A stretch of 64,000 bases of DNA from Bacteroidales bacterium (GCA_013376985.1 JACABB010000031.1:1-64000); one strand, 5' to 3'; positions 17,725 through 27,219 are shown, counted from the first letter of the stretch. Made by a program: numbers and translations. The notes: generated by a model from the sequence alone, not told the origin.

Positions 17725-17800
17725 CTCTTGGGAGGTTTTTCAAGGTTAATTGTTTAGTTAATTCAAAAATATATCGCAGTTTGCGATAGTTGTAAATGCT
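17725..17800. repeat. Direct repeat copy 1, downstream of the DUF3857 gene
   Basis: It contains TTGGGAGGTTTTTCAAG and, after a spacer, ATATCGCAGTTTGCGATAG followed by TGTAAATGC. The same order (TTGGGAGGTTTTTTAAG, ATATCGCATTTTGCGATAG, TATAAATGC) occurs in copy 2 at 21713-21790. The TATCGCA...TGCGATA core is a 7-bp stem with a 3-nt loop. The copies therefore bracket the gene at 17864-21613 in the same orientation. Confidence 0.6.
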
Positions 17801-17817
17801 TTATAAAATCTGTGATA

Positions 17818-17850
17818 AGAGTTCCGAACTTTTTAAAGGTTCGGAACTCT
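17818..17850 (-). terminator. Hairpin at the end of the DUF3857 gene
   Basis: A perfect 12-bp stem, AGAGTTCCGAAC (17818-17829) with GTTCGGAACTCT (17839-17850), and a 9-nt loop, 14 bases after the stop of the minus-strand gene. No strong U-run follows, so it may stabilise the 3' end rather than be a classical terminator. Confidence 0.55.
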
Positions 17851-17863
17851 AGGGTTTAAGAAT

Positions 17864-20800
17864 CTATTTAAAGGCCAAATAAATATCCTCAGCCTTTAAT
17901 ATTACTTTCATTGTTTGCTTAAAGTCGGTGTAAATGCTTGCTGGTAAAGTGGCGTTATTTACACTTACTTTTCTTATGAGTTTTACCTTGTTTCCAGCTA
18001 GTTTTACAAATTCCAGCGAGTAGTTTATGTATGATTTATCGAGCTTAAAGTTTGCTGGGAGATCCATGAAGTTTAAGCCATTAGGTAATTCTAATGTTAC
18101 CTCGGTTTCATAGTAATCGCAATCCTCGTATTTCCAGTAAAGAATTGGCTGTGTTCTTTTTTCCTCAAGGAAGGCATTGGTTGTGAAAATATCTTCGAAG
18201 AAAACGGGCTTAATTGCTTTAAGGCCTCCGATTTCAATTATCTTATTCTCAATTGTGTAATCGCTTGAAATTGTTACAACATCGTTTCTGTTATCGAGAT
18301 TTTCAATGTTATAAGAATTCAGTTTGGGTGTTCCTGAATACTCATTGCTAATCCGCTTAACTATTTTTTCTTTTACCTCATCATTTGTTAGGCCTGAATA
18401 GTCTGAACGATAGCTTTCAGCAAGATTCCCGTAAGCGGTAAGTTTTGTGGTGGCTTTTAGTTGATCATCCTCGATTTTAACGTTAATTTCCCGTTTAAAC
18501 ATGCTCTTATTTATAGAGGTATTAGGAATATGTATCAACGAATTCCCTACGGTATCCGTTTCGGAGTTAGGTATTACTAAGGCTTGTGAGTTTTGCAATT
18601 TTGTTGGTACATAACCAAAAGGCAGATAGTTGTCGGTTAGCTCTTGGAATAAGGTTTTTCCATCGATATCAATTTTAACAATACAGTGGTTGAAGTTAAT
18701 GGATGGAAGTTTTATGGCTTCCTCCCCTTTGTCCCTAGTATTAACAAGTACTAAGTTGGTTTTAATTCCAGCTTTTCGGGCAAGGGTGAAAAACAATGTT
18801 GATAAATCCTTGCAATCACCTAGCTGCGTGCTTACAGTAACCATAGGTTTAAGAGGCACATAGCTGCTTTGGCGGAAATCTACTGAGCTATATCTTATAT
18901 TGGTACAGATGAATTCGTAGATTGCTTTGGCTTTTTCAAAAGTGCTTAATTCAATCTTATTCTCAAAAATCTTGCTATAGATCTCATTAATGTTATAATC
19001 CTCTTTTGCAATAGGCATAACCAAATCGCTGTACCAATGCGAAATGGTTTTCCAATCCTTAACAGTTGAAATGCTCAATGTCATACCAACCTCATTTATA
19101 GTTGGCATGTACGATTCGCTTATGCATTTTTGGGGATCGGCAAAACTCCATTCGTAGCATTTATAATCATCTACTGAATAAGTTTTTGGCTTGGTGTCGA
19201 TTAAGTTGGTTCTTATTTCGAATTGATAGTCTTGAGGTGTGAAAATTTTAAACATCGATTTGCGGGTGGGTACATAATCGTTGAAAACAAAATCGTTCCA
19301 AAACTCCTTTCTAAGTTTACCATAGGTGTAGCGTTCAATTCTGTATTCAAAATATATTGCATCACCAATCTCAAGCGAAGGGAAAACAAGATCGTTGTAG
19401 TTTTGCTCTGCCGTAACTTTTTCGCCATTCTTTTTTACTACCTCGGCTTTTTCAATAATCAGATTATCTGTTGATCTATTATACGGTATAGAAGTTTCTT
19501 TCCATTTTTCAATACCACTATTATTTAGCATCCTTATTGATGAGCTAGAATATTCAACAGAGGCTCCTTCTGGGAATACTACAAAACTTTGGTTGTAAAA
19601 AATGTATTCGTAATTATCATCGCTTTTTAAGGGATCGGCCAATGCCTTTTCGATTTCTTTATATGCATCTTCGATTTTAAAGTATGAGACAAGCGGTTTC
19701 TTCCCTTGGAATTCTCTTAGCTTCTCGCGAGCTTCGAATAAATTAGGATTATAATTTATTGCCTTTTCAAGGTCGGAGATAGCCTCTGTCTTCATGCCTA
19801 ATGCTTCTTGAAAGAAGGCCTTATCATACCAATATGAAGAATTGTAGGGTATGTTCAATAGCGCTTTTTCAACAATTTCCAATCCTTTTTTATACTTTTC
19901 GTTCTTATAGTAGAATGAAGTTAGGTTGTTTGTTGATTTGGTCTCTTCGGGGAAAAATTGGTATTGCTTATTCAGCAGCTGTTCAACCTTTGATTTTTTT
20001 CCTAAGTTCTCATATTCCTTAATAAGTAATTCTTGTATATCGTAGTTGAAATTTTTATCAAGATACGCTTCAAGAAACTTAGCGGCTTGATCGGTTGACT
20101 TACTTTGATCTTTTATTAGATAATATCCAACCGTTGTAAAATATTGATTTTCGGGATAGCTATTTAGTGCATCTCTTAGGACTGAGATGAGTTTTTGATA
20201 ATCTTTCTTGGCTGCCAAAAGTTTCATCTGATATTGTATATAGTCTTCAGTAAATGCCCCAGATATCTCCTTGATTTTGTTAAGATGTTCTTCCGCTTCG
20301 GCGTAATTACCTTTATTATAGGAGGTGTTATAATCGTAAACGGCAAAGAAATAGAGGTTTGGATCAATCTTTCTTAGCCTCTCTATTTGTTTCAACAGCT
20401 CAGTTCTATTATCAATTTTATTGTAGTTTAATATCAACTCATAGTTGGTAAGAACATTATTGGGATAAATCTTTAGTGCTTTGTTGAGAATATCAATAGC
20501 TTTATTTACATCACTTCTGCGGAAATAGGCTTTTGAAAGAAGTATGTAGTTGATTATGTTGTTGGGTTGCTCATCTATTTTCTTTTTAAAGAATGCTTCT
20601 GCAAAATGTTCAATCTTCTGATTTGCTATTTCTTCCTTCGATTTTGGGTATGGCTTATATTCGCTTGAATAGGTAAGACCCTTAATTGGTTCGTATTTTG
20701 AATCAACAACTCTTACAATAAAGTTTGGATAAGAGGTGTTTTGGGTGTAACCAAGCTGAACTAGAATTCTATTATAACCCTTTTTAAGTTTTACCTTACA

Positions 20801-21613
20801 ATTGTATACGTCGAGTTCAGTCATAAATTCATCCTCGTTTTCAACAGCCATATTATCATTAACCCATAGCTTTAGAGATCCGCTTCCACCTAAGCTAATA
20901 GTAGCGTCCATATCCGATGGGCTATTCAAGAATGTTTGAGCATAAACAATGGCCTGATTTGCAACAATGTGATTCCCGGTTGCAATCCAAGGGTCTTTTT
21001 GAAACTCGGCTGATCTAAACCAGCTAATTTTTGAGTTAGTTGCCGAAATAAAAGATGCGTCGGGTTGTGGCTGATCTATTGGTGGGTATTTTTTATTAAA
21101 TCCGCTCCCCGAAGTATTATCGAACGGGCCTGTCATCTGCCATTCTTTTATGGAACCAACCTCGGACCAAACCTTTTGAGCCTCCTCAAAGTTGTTGGAG
21201 AAAAGGTAGTGTGCCCCAATAACATATTTAGCGGCTGCTTGAATGCTCCCAGATGTTTTTGGGTTTAAAAGCATTTTTTTGAGGGCTTCTAATCTATCGG
21301 TTTCCTTTTTGCCATAACCATTTGTTAGGGCATCGGTAAACCATAAGGAGTATAGGTAAGGCGAAGGATCGGATAATGATGGGTATGCTTTCTCCATCAC
21401 TTTATAAATGTCTTTTTTATTATCAATTATATTCAAAAGCATTAATATAAACTGAGCATCAACCTTTGATTCGGGTTTAAGAATTGCTTGGTCTATAAGA
21501 GTGCGAGCTTGCTTTCTATCCCCCGTCTCTAGTGCTTTATAAATATCATCAATTATTGAAGCTCGAATGTTTAGGCTTAATAATAATAGCGAAAAAAGTA
21601 TCAGTTTCTTCAT
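17864..21613 (-). CDS. Exported DUF3857/transglutaminase-like protein with TPR region (1249 aa)
   Basis: A signal peptide (KKLILFSLLLLSLNIRAS) leads a helical repeat region. Around residues 190-310 lies a beta-rich, PA14-like section (GSGSLKLWVNDNMAVENED), followed by clear TPRs (residues about 340-630: AYFRRSDVNKAIDILNKALK, AISDLEKAINYNPNLFEA). Then comes a DUF3857 domain (KKNGEKVTAEQNYNDLVFPS...YFEYRIERYTYG) and a transglutaminase-like core with Cys near residue 933 (QLGDCKDLSTLFF) and FNHCIVKIDIDG. DUF3857 and transglutaminase modules often join in periplasmic proteins of Bacteroidota. The Cys suggests catalytic ability; the substrate is unknown. It is monocistronic. Confidence 0.85.
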   Translation of the reverse strand: MKKLILFSLLLLSLNIRASIIDDIYKALETGDRKQARTLIDQAILKPESKVDAQFILMLLNIIDNKKDIYKVMEKAYPSLSDPSPYLYSLWFTDALTNGYGKKETDRLEALKKMLLNPKTSGSIQAAAKYVIGAHYLFSNNFEEAQKVWSEVGSIKEWQMTGPFDNTSGSGFNKKYPPIDQPQPDASFISATNSKISWFRSAEFQKDPWIATGNHIVANQAIVYAQTFLNSPSDMDATISLGGSGSLKLWVNDNMAVENEDEFMTELDVYNCKVKLKKGYNRILVQLGYTQNTSYPNFIVRVVDSKYEPIKGLTYSSEYKPYPKSKEEIANQKIEHFAEAFFKKKIDEQPNNIINYILLSKAYFRRSDVNKAIDILNKALKIYPNNVLTNYELILNYNKIDNRTELLKQIERLRKIDPNLYFFAVYDYNTSYNKGNYAEAEEHLNKIKEISGAFTEDYIQYQMKLLAAKKDYQKLISVLRDALNSYPENQYFTTVGYYLIKDQSKSTDQAAKFLEAYLDKNFNYDIQELLIKEYENLGKKSKVEQLLNKQYQFFPEETKSTNNLTSFYYKNEKYKKGLEIVEKALLNIPYNSSYWYDKAFFQEALGMKTEAISDLEKAINYNPNLFEAREKLREFQGKKPLVSYFKIEDAYKEIEKALADPLKSDDNYEYIFYNQSFVVFPEGASVEYSSSSIRMLNNSGIEKWKETSIPYNRSTDNLIIEKAEVVKKNGEKVTAEQNYNDLVFPSLEIGDAIYFEYRIERYTYGKLRKEFWNDFVFNDYVPTRKSMFKIFTPQDYQFEIRTNLIDTKPKTYSVDDYKCYEWSFADPQKCISESYMPTINEVGMTLSISTVKDWKTISHWYSDLVMPIAKEDYNINEIYSKIFENKIELSTFEKAKAIYEFICTNIRYSSVDFRQSSYVPLKPMVTVSTQLGDCKDLSTLFFTLARKAGIKTNLVLVNTRDKGEEAIKLPSINFNHCIVKIDIDGKTLFQELTDNYLPFGYVPTKLQNSQALVIPNSETDTVGNSLIHIPNTSINKSMFKREINVKIEDDQLKATTKLTAYGNLAESYRSDYSGLTNDEVKEKIVKRISNEYSGTPKLNSYNIENLDNRNDVVTISSDYTIENKIIEIGGLKAIKPVFFEDIFTTNAFLEEKRTQPILYWKYEDCDYYETEVTLELPNGLNFMDLPANFKLDKSYINYSLEFVKLAGNKVKLIRKVSVNNATLPASIYTDFKQTMKVILKAEDIYLAFK

Positions 21614-21712
21614 ATAATAATTGTTAAAATATTTAGGGATTGAAGATATAAATAAATATTGCCTTTTTATTGATATCGTATTTTATTGAAAAAAAATTCT
21701 CAAACTTAAGGA

Positions 21713-21790
21713 GGGTTGGGAGGTTTTTTAAGAAGCTCGTAAATACCCATTCAAAATATATCGCATTTTGCGATAGCTATAAATGCCCCA
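21713..21790. repeat. Direct repeat copy 2, upstream of the DUF3857 gene
   Basis: It matches copy 1 (17725-17800) in order and content: TTGGGAGGTTTTTTAAG, then ATATCGCATTTTGCGATAG and TATAAATGC. The palindromic core TATCGCA-TTT-TGCGATA is at 21759-21775. Confidence 0.6.
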
Positions 21791-21830
21791 CAGAACCAGA
21801 ATTGCAGCAAAGCTCTAGCATATAAACAGC

Positions 21831-21856
21831 AAAAAGCGAAGCTTTGGGGCTTCGCT
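21831..21856 (-). terminator. Rho-independent terminator for a minus-strand transcript
   Basis: Stem AGCGAAGC (21835-21842) with GCTTCGCT (21849-21856) and a 6-nt loop; on the minus strand it is followed by a U-run (AAAAA at 21831-21835 on the plus strand). It ends whatever is transcribed leftward through the minisatellite, and lies upstream of the DUF3857 gene. Confidence 0.7.
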
Positions 21857-21883
21857 CAGACCAAATACGAACAGGGTTTATTC

Positions 21884-22087
21884 TTAATTAGCGGCTTCTT
21901 GCTCGCTAGCAACCTCATGGGATGCGGAACTCTTCTTCTGACTCTCCGAGCGGGTTTTATTAGAGTTTTTGGAGTGCCTTTTTTTCCACCAGCTCGTTTC
22001 CGAAAGTTTTGGGCGGAGCTTCTTTCTCCGGGAGGTTGCTTCAAAAAGTTTTGGAAGGAGGTTCTTTCTCCGGGAGGTTGCTCCCAA
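21884..22087 (-). pseudogene. C-terminal remnant of a repeat-encoded protein (possible)
   Basis: The minus-strand frame ends with a tail KTRSESQKKSSASHEVASEQ then EAAN and stop, composition typical of a real disordered C-terminus, 27 bases before an intrinsic terminator. Upstream, the 42-bp repeats read as 14-residue units such as EKEAPPKIFGDDPT, but the frame shifts and stops repeatedly through units of 41-42 bases. I infer a decayed gene whose repeats have drifted out of frame. A non-coding minisatellite that happens to have open stretches is the alternative. Confidence 0.35.
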
Positions 22088-22300
22088 AAGTTTTGGGAGG
22101 AGCTTCTTTCTTCCTGAGGTTGTTCACAAAAGTTTTGGAAGCACTTCTTTTTTCACCAGCTTTCTCCAAAAAGTTTTTGGAAAGCTTCTTTTTTCACCAG
22201 CTCGTTTCTAAAAGTTTTGGAAGGACTTCTTTTTCAGTGGGGTCGTCCCCAAAAATTTTGGGAGGAGCTTCTTTTTCCACCGGTTCGCTCCAAAACGAAT
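21985..22300. repeat. 42-bp minisatellite, about eight units
   Basis: About eight units of 41-42 bases run from 21985 to 22300. A typical unit is TTTCTCCGGGAGGTTGCTCC plus CAAAAGTTTTGGGAGGAGCT plus TC. Each has an internal near-palindrome (CCCAAAAGTTTTGGGAG). Two adjacent units (about 22021-22100) are nearly identical, others differ at many positions, and several are one base short. Recent duplication in the middle with drift at the edges is the simplest reading. Confidence 0.8.
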
Positions 22301-22397
22301 TGTAAATTATCCCACTCAGTTTATAGGAAATTTATGACTTTGGCAAGAGGGTTAAGCATGTAAAACGTTAGCAATGTGTGTAGATGTGAGCGGGTTG

Positions 22398-23456
22398 TCA
22401 TTTAATCATTTCTGTTAATATTTGCTTAATGTTTAAATGTTTAGCATCTGAAATTTTTTTTGAATTTTCATAAACTAGTTCAATCCAATCTTCAACTTTC
22501 TTTTTTTCAGTTGTTTTGATTCCCCAATACTCTGAAAGTTCAATTGTGGATGTGAGTATAATTGTTTCAATGATTGAATTTAGATTTTCAAATAGATTTA
22601 AGAAAATACGAGGAATATTACTATAGAGTTTTTTACCTATCATGATTTCTCCTTTGCCTCCTGCTGTAAACATATTCCGTATATTGGGACAAACAACAGT
22701 TTCTCTAGTAACTAACCAAATAGCAAATCGTCCAAATTTCTCATTACTGTTACTAAAAAGTTCTGGAAAATAAACCATTGCTTTAGTTTTAACTTCTTGT
22801 TTTTCTAAAGATGTAAGATTATTCCATATTTTGATAACCAGATTATTTGCTTTTGTATTTTCTTGATCTATCCACCATAGGTCTTCACCTGGCTTAAGTT
22901 TGCTTTTGTAATAATCTACTATTGGTTTAATTGGATTTTCCTTCTTTCGAAGTGTATCGTAAGGGGTCTGAATTTTGTCAAAAATAGTTTTACCTTTTTC
23001 TAAATTCATATCGATTAAGTAACGAGGAGAATGTGTTACCACAACTTCTGATAAACATTCTTCATAGGGACGACATCGAAATTCAATTGGGTTAGCCAAC
23101 TTTGCAAAAAGCATAAAGATTCTTTCAACATCCTCTACACGTGTAGTTTCTAAAACGCTATTCCCAGTTGTCTTCCAATGATTTTGTGTGGTTGTTTTAA
23201 CTTCAATTCCGTAATATTTTTTAGCAACAATATCAGGGAATTTTAGTCCGCCAATTAATTCTATTGAGTTTTCAAATGGTGAGCCAATAGCTAAATTAGA
23301 CATTACATCTTTAACAAACGGTTCAATTTTGCTTCCTGCGAGAGTTGAAATGGTTTTAGCTGATTTTTTTGCTTGGCTATTTAATTCAACAATTGTTGTG
23401 CTTAATAAATAGTCAAACTCTTTTCTGTTAGGTTCTGGATTTGCTGAAATAATCAT
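22398..23456 (-). CDS. Type II restriction endonuclease (PD-(D/E)xK)
   Basis: A 352-aa protein with a readable nuclease site: Asp75 in LKFPDIVAKK, then Glu85-x-Lys87 in YYGIEVKTTT, spaced as in PD-(D/E)xK enzymes. It starts 3 bases downstream of a C5-cytosine methyltransferase gene, the normal place for the partner endonuclease. The cut site would match the methylation site; the sequence recognised cannot be read from the protein. The family could not be pinned down beyond the fold. It is the last gene of the HTH-MTase-REase operon. Confidence 0.8.
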   Translation of the reverse strand: MIISANPEPNRKEFDYLLSTTIVELNSQAKKSAKTISTLAGSKIEPFVKDVMSNLAIGSPFENSIELIGGLKFPDIVAKKYYGIEVKTTTQNHWKTTGNSVLETTRVEDVERIFMLFAKLANPIEFRCRPYEECLSEVVVTHSPRYLIDMNLEKGKTIFDKIQTPYDTLRKKENPIKPIVDYYKSKLKPGEDLWWIDQENTKANNLVIKIWNNLTSLEKQEVKTKAMVYFPELFSNSNEKFGRFAIWLVTRETVVCPNIRNMFTAGGKGEIMIGKKLYSNIPRIFLNLFENLNSIIETIILTSTIELSEYWGIKTTEKKKVEDWIELVYENSKKISDAKHLNIKQILTEMIK

Positions 23457-23459
23457 TGC

Positions 23460-24827
23460 TTATTTTTTAAAATATAAGTCCCAAATATCCTCAATACGTT
23501 TTGCTAAATTATAAGCCAATAGCGGAGGGACAGCATTACCAATAATTTTATATGCTTGGGATGGACTAACTAAAAATGTCCCATTTTTACCATATTTTTT
23601 TTCAATTACAAATTCATAGTCTGGTGGAAATGTTTGTATTAATGCACATTCTCTAGGAGTCAATCGTCTTTCTATTAGATCATTTTCAATCTCTTTTAGA
23701 ATTTTACCACCATTTTCTTTTGAAAGTCTTCTGAATTCAATATTGCCGTGATGTTCTGCTCGAATTGTAGGCCCAATACTATTTGGTTTGATTTCAGTTT
23801 GACCTTGACAGTGAGCACCCATATACTTTGCTTTTGAAAAAAACTTTTGCGAAAGGTCATTTGTTTTTTCTGGCTCTTCTAAATTGTTAAAAACTTCTTT
23901 AAGCGTTACGTGTCTTTTTAACTTTTCACCCTCAACAGTATAGGAATGGGTTGGTTTAGGATATGGGTTGTATGAGTCATTTACTTTTTCTTTCTGAAGC
24001 TCTTCTAATGCCGTTTTGTGTAGTGCGGATTTTCGAATTCCAATAAAAATTACTCTTTCCCTTGATTGGGGAACTCCGAAATTGGCAGCATGAAGAACTT
24101 GGGGCTCTAATACAATGTAACCGTTATCTCCTGTGCTTGAAAAGTCATTTTGAATGATTTCTTTAACATTGGAAAGATTAATGAGCCCTTTTACATTTTC
24201 AGCAATAAAAATTTTTGGTTTAGTGATTTCTATTACTTCTTTCATCCACATGTAGAGTTGGCCTCTAGTTTCAATTGTGGCAGAACTCTTGAGGATTAAT
24301 TCACCTTTGTGGTTTTTATGTGAGTCAAACCCATTCCGTTTTCCTGCAATACTGAAGTCTTGGCAAGGAAAACCTCCTGTAACAACATCAATATTATCTG
24401 GGAAAATATTTACACCACTTCGGTGTAGTTTTACTAAATCCACAATACTTTCTGTCGAAAACATCTCGGGATTATGACCTCGTTTTGAAAAATAATTCAC
24501 CCAAGCATTTCTTGCATCAGGTAATATGTCGTTAGCAAAAACCGTCTTAAATCTTGTCTTTTGCAACTGAACGAATCTATTATCCAACTTTTTTGCAATA
24601 AAATGAGGAGTTAGAATTTCATTTACTGATGAGGATAAAACAGAAAAACCTCCTTCAAAACCTAAATCCATACCACCACAACCTGAAAAGAGAGAAAGTA
24701 CATTTAATGGATCAATTCTAGTTGTTTTTTGGGGAATGATATAAGTGTTTGGATTAGATAAAAACCTGATTCCCAACTGCGGCTCTTCAACTAAACTTAT
24801 TTCTTCTATTTCTTTGTTTGTCCGCAT
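23460..24827 (-). CDS. DNA (cytosine-5-)-methyltransferase
   Basis: A 455-aa Dcm-type enzyme that methylates C5 of cytosine in duplex DNA. Motif I is VLSLFSGCGGMDLGFEGG (43-60), motif IV GGFPCQDFSIAGKR with nucleophile Cys155, motif VI ENVKGL, motif VIII PQSRERVIFIGI, and motif X YKIIGNAVPPLLAYNLAKRI at the C-terminus; the variable target-recognition region lies between. About 40 residues precede motif I. It follows the HTH regulator with a gap of 2 bases and precedes the endonuclease, forming a complete type II system. Confidence 0.93.
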   Translation of the reverse strand: MRTNKEIEEISLVEEPQLGIRFLSNPNTYIIPQKTTRIDPLNVLSLFSGCGGMDLGFEGGFSVLSSSVNEILTPHFIAKKLDNRFVQLQKTRFKTVFANDILPDARNAWVNYFSKRGHNPEMFSTESIVDLVKLHRSGVNIFPDNIDVVTGGFPCQDFSIAGKRNGFDSHKNHKGELILKSSATIETRGQLYMWMKEVIEITKPKIFIAENVKGLINLSNVKEIIQNDFSSTGDNGYIVLEPQVLHAANFGVPQSRERVIFIGIRKSALHKTALEELQKEKVNDSYNPYPKPTHSYTVEGEKLKRHVTLKEVFNNLEEPEKTNDLSQKFFSKAKYMGAHCQGQTEIKPNSIGPTIRAEHHGNIEFRRLSKENGGKILKEIENDLIERRLTPRECALIQTFPPDYEFVIEKKYGKNGTFLVSPSQAYKIIGNAVPPLLAYNLAKRIEDIWDLYFKK

Positions 24828-24829
24828 TG

Positions 24830-25138
24830 TTAACTATTAATTGAATGTGTTTTTAAATATTTTATTTTCTTTTCAGCAAGTTTTAAAACTCTGTCAGCAC
24901 AATCTTCATCCGCAATATCATAAGCAATCTTGTCACTCATATATTGAGCAAGTAATTCATCTTTGTCAAATTTTAAAATTTCAGCAAGTTTAATGATTAA
25001 CTCCCTGTTAGGCTTACGTTCATTTCTTTCTATTTTGCTCAAAATCGCTTGGTCAATATCTGCATAAGCAGAAACTTGGCGTAAAAGCAGTCCAAGGTTT
25101 TCTCTTTTATTCCTAATTATTTGCCCTATTGTTTCCAT
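24830..25138 (-). CDS. XRE-family controller (C protein-like) of the first R-M system
   Basis: With the ATG at 25138 the protein is 102 aa (a TTG at 25159 would add 7 but lies inside the operator-like palindrome). The HTH is IRNKRENLGLLLRQVSAYAD then IDQAILSKIERNERKP. The C-terminal part DEDCADRVLKLAEKKIKYLK closely resembles that of the regulator at 31974. C proteins time expression of the endonuclease after entry of the system. Placed directly before the methyltransferase gene, it probably autoregulates this operon. Confidence 0.85.
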   Translation of the reverse strand: METIGQIIRNKRENLGLLLRQVSAYADIDQAILSKIERNERKPNRELIIKLAEILKFDKDELLAQYMSDKIAYDIADEDCADRVLKLAEKKIKYLKTHSINS

Positions 25139-25152
25139 TTGAAATATCCGTC

Positions 25153-25169
25153 TTGACAATGTGTGTCAA
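25153..25169 (-). promoter_or_regulatory. Operator-like palindrome of the first R-M operon
   Basis: TTGACA-N5-TGTCAA (plus strand 25153-25169), 14 bases before the ATG of the HTH gene. It shares a central GAC-N7-GTC with the palindrome before the related regulator at 31974. Confidence 0.55.
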
Positions 25170-25497
25170 ATATGAGATAAATGTTCAAGAAAAGCATTTG
25201 GGATTTATAAAACTTTTAAACAATTTCTTAACTGACAAGTTAAGAGAAGTAAACATTTTTTGTGAAAAACGAAAGTTTTTTTGATATTGTGTAGTCGGGT
25301 GTGTATGAATGTGTGGTGGGTTGTTAGTTTTATTTACTTAGACATTGAATTTTAGGATATCATTCATTTTTGATAAACTTGGCTACAATTCAATTACATA
25401 TTCGATTTTTCTCAATATTTTCTTCCAATCTGAATATGTCTATTTAGTTCTAAATGTTTTATCCCAAAGTAATTAAACACAATTCCATTGTAATGAT
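25170..25497. other. Intergenic region between the R-M operon and the DUF4230 gene
   Basis: AT-rich DNA with the promoter region of the R-M operon at its left end. No gene, RNA or strong hairpin is visible in the remaining 300 bases. Confidence 0.5.
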
Positions 25498-27204
25498 CTA
25501 CTTCCTCACCACCACATTCCTCCCAAAAACCCCTAGAATACGCTTTACTTGGGTTGTGTCTTTGCTAAGACTGTTTAATACAGATTTATCCACTTTTAGT
25601 TTATTGGCATCGCATTTTGTTTGGAGGTATCGTGCTGTTTGAATTAGGGCGCTATCGTAGTCTACTCTGGATTTAAACCAAAGGGCATAGCGATTTTTGG
25701 GTGTTTTTAAGATTTTGGTGCATTTATTCAATGCACGGTTGTAAAGGCTATCGCGGTATATTCGGGTTAGGCTGGCCATCTTATACTGAAAATCGGTTTT
25801 AGGATGGTAGTTTATTATTCCCTTTGTTAAGCTGCTATCGATAAAATCGTTCTGGGGAATTCTGTAGTTAGCCATTAGCCTAAACATATCATTCTTTATG
25901 CTAGCCGAATCACGATAGGTGGTTGAGCATAAAATCTGAATGGCTTTTGCGAGTTCAATGGTATCAATCTTATCGTTTTGTAGGAATGGAGCCATATCAA
26001 GCGAGATACCATTTACAGGATTGCCGGCATATTTAAACGATTGAAGTTTTTTGCAGAAATCGCTAAGATCCGCAAGCTGCATGCGATAGTCGGAATAGAA
26101 GGCTGTGTCAATATCTTTCAAACTTTTAGCCGTAAGCTCATTGATAAATATGGCTTCTTGGTTGGAAATAAGTGTATCTTTCTGAATCTCACTTAGTATC
26201 TGTTCGAATTTATTCTTGGTGAATACAACCTGTTTAACATTGCTATCCATCAGTAGGCTAAAGAGGTTCATAAGGCTTTCGCGTGCATTTTTTCGGGCCT
26301 GATTAATGATTCCGCTATTAATCGCTTGTATACGAAGGTTTTCGATACAAGCCTTTTTTACCTTAACTGCCTCGGCAAAAGGATTGTCAAAACTTCCTTT
26401 CTGCTTTATCAATTCAAATCCTTTAACCTTGTTGGGAATAAACCACGGGTTAATATCGCAGTTTAGGATTTCGGGTTCGCAATTTTTGATGTATAAAGTG
26501 CTGTTGCTAGAATTGTAGAATATGTCATCGGGTTTAAGTCTTTCGAAATTGATACCCGCTTTTACCCAGCCACGGCCTATGTATACAATATTCTTTTTTA
26601 ACTCCTGAAGTTCTATCTTCATTTTTTTGGTTACGTAATCGGCAAACTGCTTTAGTTCTGTATCTTTATTAATTTTAATGGTGTTTTCTGCAATATTACC
26701 TTTCATACATAAAGTATAAAGCAGTAGTTTTCTATCATAAACCTTCTGAGAGTTAGCCTTTATATTATCGCATAAGAAATCGAGCAGCAGTGGATAAATC
26801 TTATTGTGCGTTATCCACGGGAAATATTCGTCCATCTTTTTTTCGATATTGCTTTTATGTATAGCATCGAAGGTGAACCAACCTGGGCGATCCGTTTTTT
26901 TAAGAGAATCAAGGGCAGCAAAAATGCTTACAAATAGTTCCTGACCCTCTTCATCAATTTGCTCAGAGTTGATTTTTTCCATATAGCTTTCGGAGAGCGA
27001 TGCAATGGCCTCGCCATAGTATTCGGCGGTGATTAGCTGCCTTATTTCCCTAATGTTTTGCACCGAAACAGGGGTGTTACGAATATTAATGCCAGTGTTA
27101 AACCATTTGAAGGGATCGAATATTACAAAAACTACTATTATGGCAGCAATTATCAGCGCATCAATGATGGAACGTATATTTTTAAGCAAGAACGAGATTA
27201 TCAT
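25498..27204 (-). CDS. Membrane-anchored DUF4230-like protein (568 aa)
   Basis: An N-terminal TM (IIDALIIAAIIVVFVIF) anchors a long extracytoplasmic part. Around residues 200-300 it has the DUF4230 pattern: IVYIGRGWVKAGINFERLKPDD, IKNCEPEILNCDINPWFIPN, then helices AEAVKVKKACIENLRIQAIN. The rest (about 300-568) is helical and unrecognised. DUF4230 proteins are uncharacterised envelope proteins. It lies 26 bases downstream of a second, shorter DUF4230 lipoprotein in the same direction, so it is the last gene of the muramidase block. Confidence 0.7.
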   Translation of the reverse strand: MIISFLLKNIRSIIDALIIAAIIVVFVIFDPFKWFNTGINIRNTPVSVQNIREIRQLITAEYYGEAIASLSESYMEKINSEQIDEEGQELFVSIFAALDSLKKTDRPGWFTFDAIHKSNIEKKMDEYFPWITHNKIYPLLLDFLCDNIKANSQKVYDRKLLLYTLCMKGNIAENTIKINKDTELKQFADYVTKKMKIELQELKKNIVYIGRGWVKAGINFERLKPDDIFYNSSNSTLYIKNCEPEILNCDINPWFIPNKVKGFELIKQKGSFDNPFAEAVKVKKACIENLRIQAINSGIINQARKNARESLMNLFSLLMDSNVKQVVFTKNKFEQILSEIQKDTLISNQEAIFINELTAKSLKDIDTAFYSDYRMQLADLSDFCKKLQSFKYAGNPVNGISLDMAPFLQNDKIDTIELAKAIQILCSTTYRDSASIKNDMFRLMANYRIPQNDFIDSSLTKGIINYHPKTDFQYKMASLTRIYRDSLYNRALNKCTKILKTPKNRYALWFKSRVDYDSALIQTARYLQTKCDANKLKVDKSVLNSLSKDTTQVKRILGVFGRNVVVRK

Positions 27205-27219
27205 AATTACCTCCTGTTT

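Noticed and set aside
21899-22305. Plus-strand frames through the minisatellite (SFGRSFFLREVAS repeats)
   Set aside because: They begin and end without regulatory signals, whereas the minus strand has an end tail and terminator. The repeats produce open frames on several strands by structure.
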